A DNA stretch of 6,880 nucleotides from Bacteroidota bacterium (GTDB lineage Bacteria > Bacteroidota > Bacteroidia > J057). Under the pieces are notes generated by a model that saw only the letters and a list, made by a program, of their open reading frames with translations, was not told the origin of the DNA and ran no database searches. Position 1 is the first letter of the stretch. The number at the start of each line of letters is the position of its first letter. The stretch covers positions 1-6,880 of the forward strand of contig RDXT01000655.1 of assembly GCA_004292985.1 (NCBI GenBank), given 5' to 3'. The translations under genes were made by a program, and so were the position numbers. Positions 6,343-6,880 of this stretch are shown here, piece by piece.

Positions 6343-6361
6343 AGCTACACTATATTTGAAC
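6336..6361. repeat. 7-bp inverted repeat in the divergent promoter region (operator-like)
   Basis: GTTCAAA (6336-6342) and TTTGAAC (6355-6361) are perfect reverse complements separated by 12 bases. The left arm contains the -33 box of the minus-strand gene and the right arm contains the end of the TATATTTG box of the plus-strand gene. A dyad in this place could be a binding site controlling both genes, or a by-product of two facing TTTG boxes. Confidence 0.5.
6351..6358 (+). promoter_or_regulatory. Candidate -7 box for the DUF3810 gene
   Basis: TATATTTG is an exact TAnnTTTG match, ending 31 bases before the ATG at 6390. I see no good TTTG at the expected distance upstream; the nearest T-rich stretch, TTTAAG at 6331-6336, is slightly too close. 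The site is therefore only half supported. Confidence 0.35.
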
Positions 6362-6389
6362 GTAAACGAATGTAAGCCGTTCAGACCTT

Positions 6390-6880
6390 ATGAAAAATCC
6401 GGATTTACCTGGAATAGACAAACGCTGGATCTGGATGGGTCTGGGGGGGCTAACGTTTCTGTTAAAGGCCCTTTTTGCTGCCAATCCCTATTTTACGGAG
6501 GTAGTGTATGCGCGGGGTCTCTTTGTGCTGATCCGCTATCTGTGGGACTATAGCCTCGGCTGGTCACCGCTACCCTGGCTCTGGGTGCTGGTGGTTGTTT
6601 TGCTGTCTGTGATCGGGTATAAAGGGGTAAATTGGGTTCGTTCCCGGAAAAATCCGCCTGTGTCGGCACCTTCCCGGACCTTTCTCCAGAAAAGCGGACA
6701 CCTGCTGCTTTCGCTGGCGGCCTGGGCCAGTGCGGCTGTTTTTTTCTTTTTTATGCTCTGGGGCTACAATTACCACCGCCGCCCGATCGAGGAGCAGTTG
6801 GAGCTAAAGGTTACCCGCCTCGACTCTGCGGCCATTGATGCGGAGTTTGCCTATGCGACCGACCTGCTCCGCGAAGCCCG
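6390..6880 (+). CDS. DUF3810 family membrane protein, N-terminal part (gene runs off the window)
   Basis: The first 163 residues are visible. The protein starts MKNPDLPGIDKRW and has three predicted membrane helices at about 13-31, 62-80 and 104-124. NPYFTEVVYARGLF (32-45) lies between the first two. The third helix ends in FFFMLWGYNYHRRPIEEQL (119-137), a segment I recognise as characteristic of DUF3810, a family found in Bacteroidota and Firmicutes. From memory, family members carry a zinc-protease-like HExxH motif further on; it would lie beyond the window, so no enzymatic role can be shown here. The ATG at 6390 is chosen because an in-frame stop lies 25-27 bases upstream (6363-6365). The gene is divergent from the zinc-finger gene across 104 bases. 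Confidence 0.85.
   Translation, partial: MKNPDLPGIDKRWIWMGLGGLTFLLKALFAANPYFTEVVYARGLFVLIRYLWDYSLGWSPLPWLWVLVVVLLSVIGYKGVNWVRSRKNPPVSAPSRTFLQKSGHLLLSLAAWASAAVFFFFMLWGYNYHRRPIEEQLELKVTRLDSAAIDAEFAYATDLLREA

Overview
The window looks like ordinary chromosomal DNA from a fairly GC-rich member of the Bacteroidota, perhaps Saprospiria-like; the class is only a guess. The reasons are a DUF3810 membrane protein, two-part promoter candidates of the Bacteroidota type (TTTG or TTG, about 20 bases, then TAnnTTTG-like boxes), start codons without clear Shine-Dalgarno sequences, and a tRNA gene without an encoded CCA end.

Layout. Positions 1-609 (minus) hold the N-terminal third or so of a secreted sialate O-acetylesterase-type SGNH hydrolase, cut by the window edge. 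Divergent from it, 751-2781 (plus) encodes a cytoplasmic GH13 (alpha-amylase superfamily) enzyme. A tRNA-Phe(GAA) gene follows at 2869-2941, with its own promoter candidate and an intrinsic terminator. A tightly packed plus-strand group comes next: pth (peptidyl-tRNA hydrolase, 3018-3605), a crotonase-fold acyl-CoA enzyme (3648-4412) and an unrecognised two-helix membrane protein (4409-5197). The last two share an ATGA junction. A convergent minus-strand gene (5194-6285) shares the TTAA stop sequence with that group and encodes a one-pass membrane protein with two N-terminal Cys4 zinc fingers. Across a divergent promoter region with a 7-bp inverted repeat lies the start of a DUF3810 protein (6390 to the end, partial).

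How the genes work together. pth and the tRNA are both translation-related, but a terminator separates them. The GH13 enzyme probably acts on intracellular alpha-glucan, while the esterase is exported, so the two need not share a pathway. The crotonase and the membrane protein are very probably co-transcribed and translationally coupled, which is the strongest functional link here. There is no stretch over 300 bases without a gene, and I see no mobile element, CRISPR array, toxin-antitoxin pair or obvious defence system.

The points most worth a second look are a six-tract G-rich repeat with G-quadruplex potential over the pth stop codon, the crotonase/two-helix pair, the bacterial protein with a RanBP2-like finger, and the degenerate first conserved region of the GH13 enzyme. 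I do not find convincing evidence of a wholly new multi-gene system.
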